Assembly: GCA_021770655.1 (NCBI GenBank)
Contig: JAETQO010000001.1
Coordinates: 62,001 to 126,000, forward strand
Origin: Ruminococcus sp.
GTDB lineage: Bacteria; Bacillota; Clostridia; Oscillospirales; Ruminococcaceae
Direction: 5' to 3'
DNA length: 64,000 nucleotides
Shown: one piece after another, positions 62,166 to 64,000 of the stretch
Numbering within the stretch: the stretch's first letter is position 1
Layout: the number at the start of each line of letters is the position of its first letter
Notes under the pieces: generated by a model
Told to the model about the DNA's origin: nothing
The model's database searches: none
Seen by the model: only the letters and a program-made list of their open reading frames with translations
Made by a program: the position numbers and the translations under genes

Positions 62166-62834
62166 ATGGATAATTGTGTAAAGGAAGTCATTAAAAAGAG
62201 ATTGGAAAAAACCGCAGAGGCTCTCCGAAGAAACAATATGGAAGCTTATGTGACGGAGAACAGCGCGGAGGCTGTCGAAAAGGTCAGGGAACTTCTTCAT
62301 AAGGGCGACAGCATTTCCTGCGGCGGAACGGTCACTCTTGAAGAATGCGGAGTAAAGGAACTTATGAGAAGCGGCGATTATGATTTTATCGATCGTTCAA
62401 AAGCGCAGACTCCGGAAGAAGCAGAGGAGGTTTACCGCCGTACATTCTGCTGTGATACATTCCTTACTTCCGCAAATGCAGTTACGGAATGCGGAGAGAT
62501 CTATAACGTTGACGGAAATTCCAACAGAGTTGCGGCTATCGCATACGGACCTAAGAATGTTATATTTGTCGTTGGCTATAATAAAATAGTGCCTACTATT
62601 GCCGACGCTGTGACAAGAGTAAAGAAAGTATGCGCGCCTGCAAACGGAGCAAGACTCGGTACAGGAACTCCATGTGAAAAAACAGGGGAGTGTATATCCT
62701 GCAAAACAGGAGGAGATGTGGCAAAGGGCTGCCTGTCGGAAAGAAGAATGTGCTGTAACTATCTCGTGTCCGCATATCAGAGACATAAGAACAGATTCAA
62801 GGTAATTCTTGTGGCTGAGGAGTTAGGATATTAA
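62166..62834 (+). CDS. LUD-domain protein (LutC/DUF162-like)
   Basis: A 222-residue protein of the lactate-utilisation (LUD) domain family. Residues about 30-150 fit the fold: AVEKVRELLHKGDSISCGGTVTLEECGVKELM, FLTSANAVTECGEIYNVDGNSNRVAAIAYGP and FVVGYNKIVPTIADAVTRVKKV. The C-terminus is rich in Cys (PCEKTGECISCKTGG ... CLSERRMCCNY), suggesting an Fe-S or zinc site. The single-domain form is common in Clostridia, where lutAB partners are often missing, as here, so lactate oxidation is not implied. A CAGGAGGT SD is present. It probably shares a transcript with recG. Confidence 0.85.
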   Translation: MDNCVKEVIKKRLEKTAEALRRNNMEAYVTENSAEAVEKVRELLHKGDSISCGGTVTLEECGVKELMRSGDYDFIDRSKAQTPEEAEEVYRRTFCCDTFLTSANAVTECGEIYNVDGNSNRVAAIAYGPKNVIFVVGYNKIVPTIADAVTRVKKVCAPANGARLGTGTPCEKTGECISCKTGGDVAKGCLSERRMCCNYLVSAYQRHKNRFKVILVAEELGY

Positions 62835-62918
62835 GTGTAACGTTATAAAGCTTTACGGATAATATTTTGCCGAATGGTGTCAAGCTGATTGGCTTTTCAA
62901 TGAAAGCGGGAGAAAATT

Positions 62919-63497
62919 ATGAATTCATTAAAATTTCTGGGATATATATTCGCAAGAATCGGGCTGATGATAATTCTGGCGGTATTCGGAGCGTTTACGG
63001 GAGTAATATTGTTCCCGTCCATTGTTACATTATTGCCGTCGTCGATGATGAGCGTAAAAACGTTCATGATAAACCCTAACGTCGAGTCGGCTATCGCATT
63101 TATTATAATGACTGTATTTTTCCTGAGGATATTCTATGACGACGGAAAGCGTCACGCCGCATATGAAAGCTGGAGCAGTGTAAGCATCACGATAGTTTAT
63201 CTTCTTATGCTGGTTGTGTATTTTATTCCTGTAATATTCAGGGATTCTTTCAGTGCCGAGGGTAAAGGCGACGTGTTTTATCTGATTTATTATTACCCCT
63301 GTCATTGGCTCAGCGAAGGATTGGGACTTGATTATATGATAGGCGTGCTTGTCGGCATGGGCGCGTTGCTTGCAATGTCCTATGCTGTTTATCTGCTTGC
63401 GTTCAGAATTTATGTTCATAAGCATCCCGTTATTCTCAAAAGCATAACAGTTCCTATCGTTGCGGAGGACGAGGAAAATTCAGGGGAAACATCATAA
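62919..63497 (+). CDS. Hypothetical four- to five-pass membrane protein
   Basis: A 192-residue integral membrane protein that I cannot assign. Hydrophobic segments lie at about 14-42 (ARIGLMIILAVFGAFTGVIL), 57-72, 88-108 (VSITIVYLLMLVVYFIPVIF), 120-130 and 140-166 (YMIGVLVGMGALLAMSYAVYL); the C-terminus is acidic (EDEENSGETS) and probably cytoplasmic. There is an SD-like AAAGCGGGAG upstream. It follows the LUD-domain gene by 84 bases and may end that transcript. No conserved motif stands out beyond the charged HKHP loop. Confidence 0.7.
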   Translation: MNSLKFLGYIFARIGLMIILAVFGAFTGVILFPSIVTLLPSSMMSVKTFMINPNVESAIAFIIMTVFFLRIFYDDGKRHAAYESWSSVSITIVYLLMLVVYFIPVIFRDSFSAEGKGDVFYLIYYYPCHWLSEGLGLDYMIGVLVGMGALLAMSYAVYLLAFRIYVHKHPVILKSITVPIVAEDEENSGETS

Positions 63498-63782
63498 TTC
63501 TGAATTTTTTTGCTTGTTTTTTATTAGGTTCAGGTAATATTTTGCTATAAAAAGTCTGTGAAAGCAGCAAAAATATTAATTTTCTTACAAATAGTTATAA
63601 GAATTATTATATTTGTACAAAATCGATAAAAATAAAGTAATTATTTTGTGAATAAAATTTTTAAAAAACGCACTTAATGACTTGCTAAAAGTTGAAAATA
63701 ATGTTATAATTATAAAAATACGTTTTGTGTGAATTAGGTGAAAACACAGAATGTACAAATAAGTGGAGGTGTATCTACATAT
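63498..63782 (+). promoter_or_regulatory. AT-rich intergenic region with promoter of the pilC/gspF-like gene
   Basis: TTGCTA (63682-63687), 17 bases, TATAAT (63705-63710). The roughly 65-nt leader then runs to a GGAGGTG SD at 63764-63770. Nothing else is recognised in the 285-base gap; I see no clear terminator for the preceding gene. Confidence 0.6.
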
Positions 63783-64000
63783 ATGAAGAAATATTCCTAT
63801 GTTGCTAAGGATACCTCAGGAAAGACCATAAAGGGTATCTATGAGGCGGAGGATGCACAGGAAGTACTGGACAAGATCCACGAGCAGGGTTTGTTCTGTA
63901 TAAGCTACAGCGAAGCGCTTGGTACGACCAAACAGTCGTCACATAAGTTTAATACCAAAGAGCTGGCTTTTTGCTGCAGACAGCTTGCCGCAATGATGAC
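63783..64000 (+). CDS. Type II secretion/type IV pilus inner-membrane protein (PilC/GspF), 5' part
   Basis: The first 72 codons of a gene cut by the window edge. The translation MKKYSYVAKDTSGKTIKG followed by IYEAEDAQEVLDKIHEQGLF and FNTKELAFCCRQLAAMMT is the N-terminal signature of the T2SS_F family: a short beta-strand opening ('Y-A-D-G-K-G'), the 'AEDAQEVL...L' helix and the start of the first F domain (K-EL--F-RQLA-M). The protein is the platform of a type IV pilus or Com pilus. A promoter and a strong GGAGGTG SD precede it, so it may open an operon that continues outside the window. Confidence 0.85.
   Translation, partial: MKKYSYVAKDTSGKTIKGIYEAEDAQEVLDKIHEQGLFCISYSEALGTTKQSSHKFNTKELAFCCRQLAAMM

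Overview
The window reads as a chromosomal segment of a low-to-mid GC anaerobic Firmicute (class Clostridia), most likely an Oscillospiraceae/Ruminococcaceae-type gut bacterium. This is inferred from rubrerythrin, RNA leaders typical of Firmicutes (FMN and SAM-I riboswitches, an alanine T-box), an ECF-type RibU, a CD1247-like protein, carbohydrate enzymes of families GH59 and GH113, and strong SD sequences with consensus TTGACA-17-TATAAT promoters. The species cannot be fixed from the sequence alone.

Layout. 0-6.4 kb: a small hypothetical gene, an endonuclease IV-like gene, aroQ, an M24 aminopeptidase, efp, a CD1247-like zinc protein, FMN riboswitch-ribU, and the convergent SAM-I riboswitch-metK. 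6.5-10.1 kb: the trkA-trkH potassium uptake operon and tRNA-Leu(UAA). 10.2-15.6 kb: an accessory phosphonate module (phnX, a truncated iron alcohol dehydrogenase, phnDCEE) bracketed by two fragments of one decayed recombinase gene. 15.7-20 kb: an AraC regulator and a sortase-type GH59 glycosidase. 20-25.6 kb: a six-gene minus-strand operon (aminotransferase, amino-acid ABC transporter, cytidylate-kinase-like protein, iron alcohol dehydrogenase) behind a promoter and a leader terminator. 25.9-31 kb: a VTT-domain membrane protein, ahcY, a small membrane protein, a GH113 enzyme and rlmA. 31-41.8 kb: T-box-alaS, a HIT protein, comEC, holA, an RNase M5-like gene, an MBOAT/DHHW pair and pyrB. 42-48 kb: an amidase, a LacI regulator, an AGCS symporter and an orphan sugar-binding lipoprotein. 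48-55.5 kb: a two-component system, arsR-nitroreductase and csoR-copA. 55.5-64 kb: an LCP protein, pyrG, rubrerythrin, recG, a LUD-domain protein, a membrane protein and the start of a pilC/gspF gene cut by the window end.

The main unexplained signal is an interspersed repeat family with TTAA-bounded terminal inverted repeats. There are three full-length copies of about 180-190 bp (9523-9712, 26688-26866, 55530-55708) and two short, internally deleted forms (34264-34313, 43108-43165). Read on one strand, the interior folds into a wobble-paired hairpin, so it looks like an RNA-structured, MITE-like element. At two sites its terminal bases supply the stop codon of the neighbouring gene, and it lies between that gene and its terminator.

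Other points for a second look: the MBOAT and DHHW proteins have both lost their hallmark histidines; copA carries a nested copZ with its own SD; pyrB ends in a PyrI-type zinc knot; ComEC has a degenerate beta-lactamase domain; an exact cre-like palindrome covers the -35 box of the orphan sugar-binding protein gene; and the transamination-reduction operon has no assigned substrate. Start codons were chosen by SD position and family fit. All product calls come from reading motifs by eye; no database was searched.
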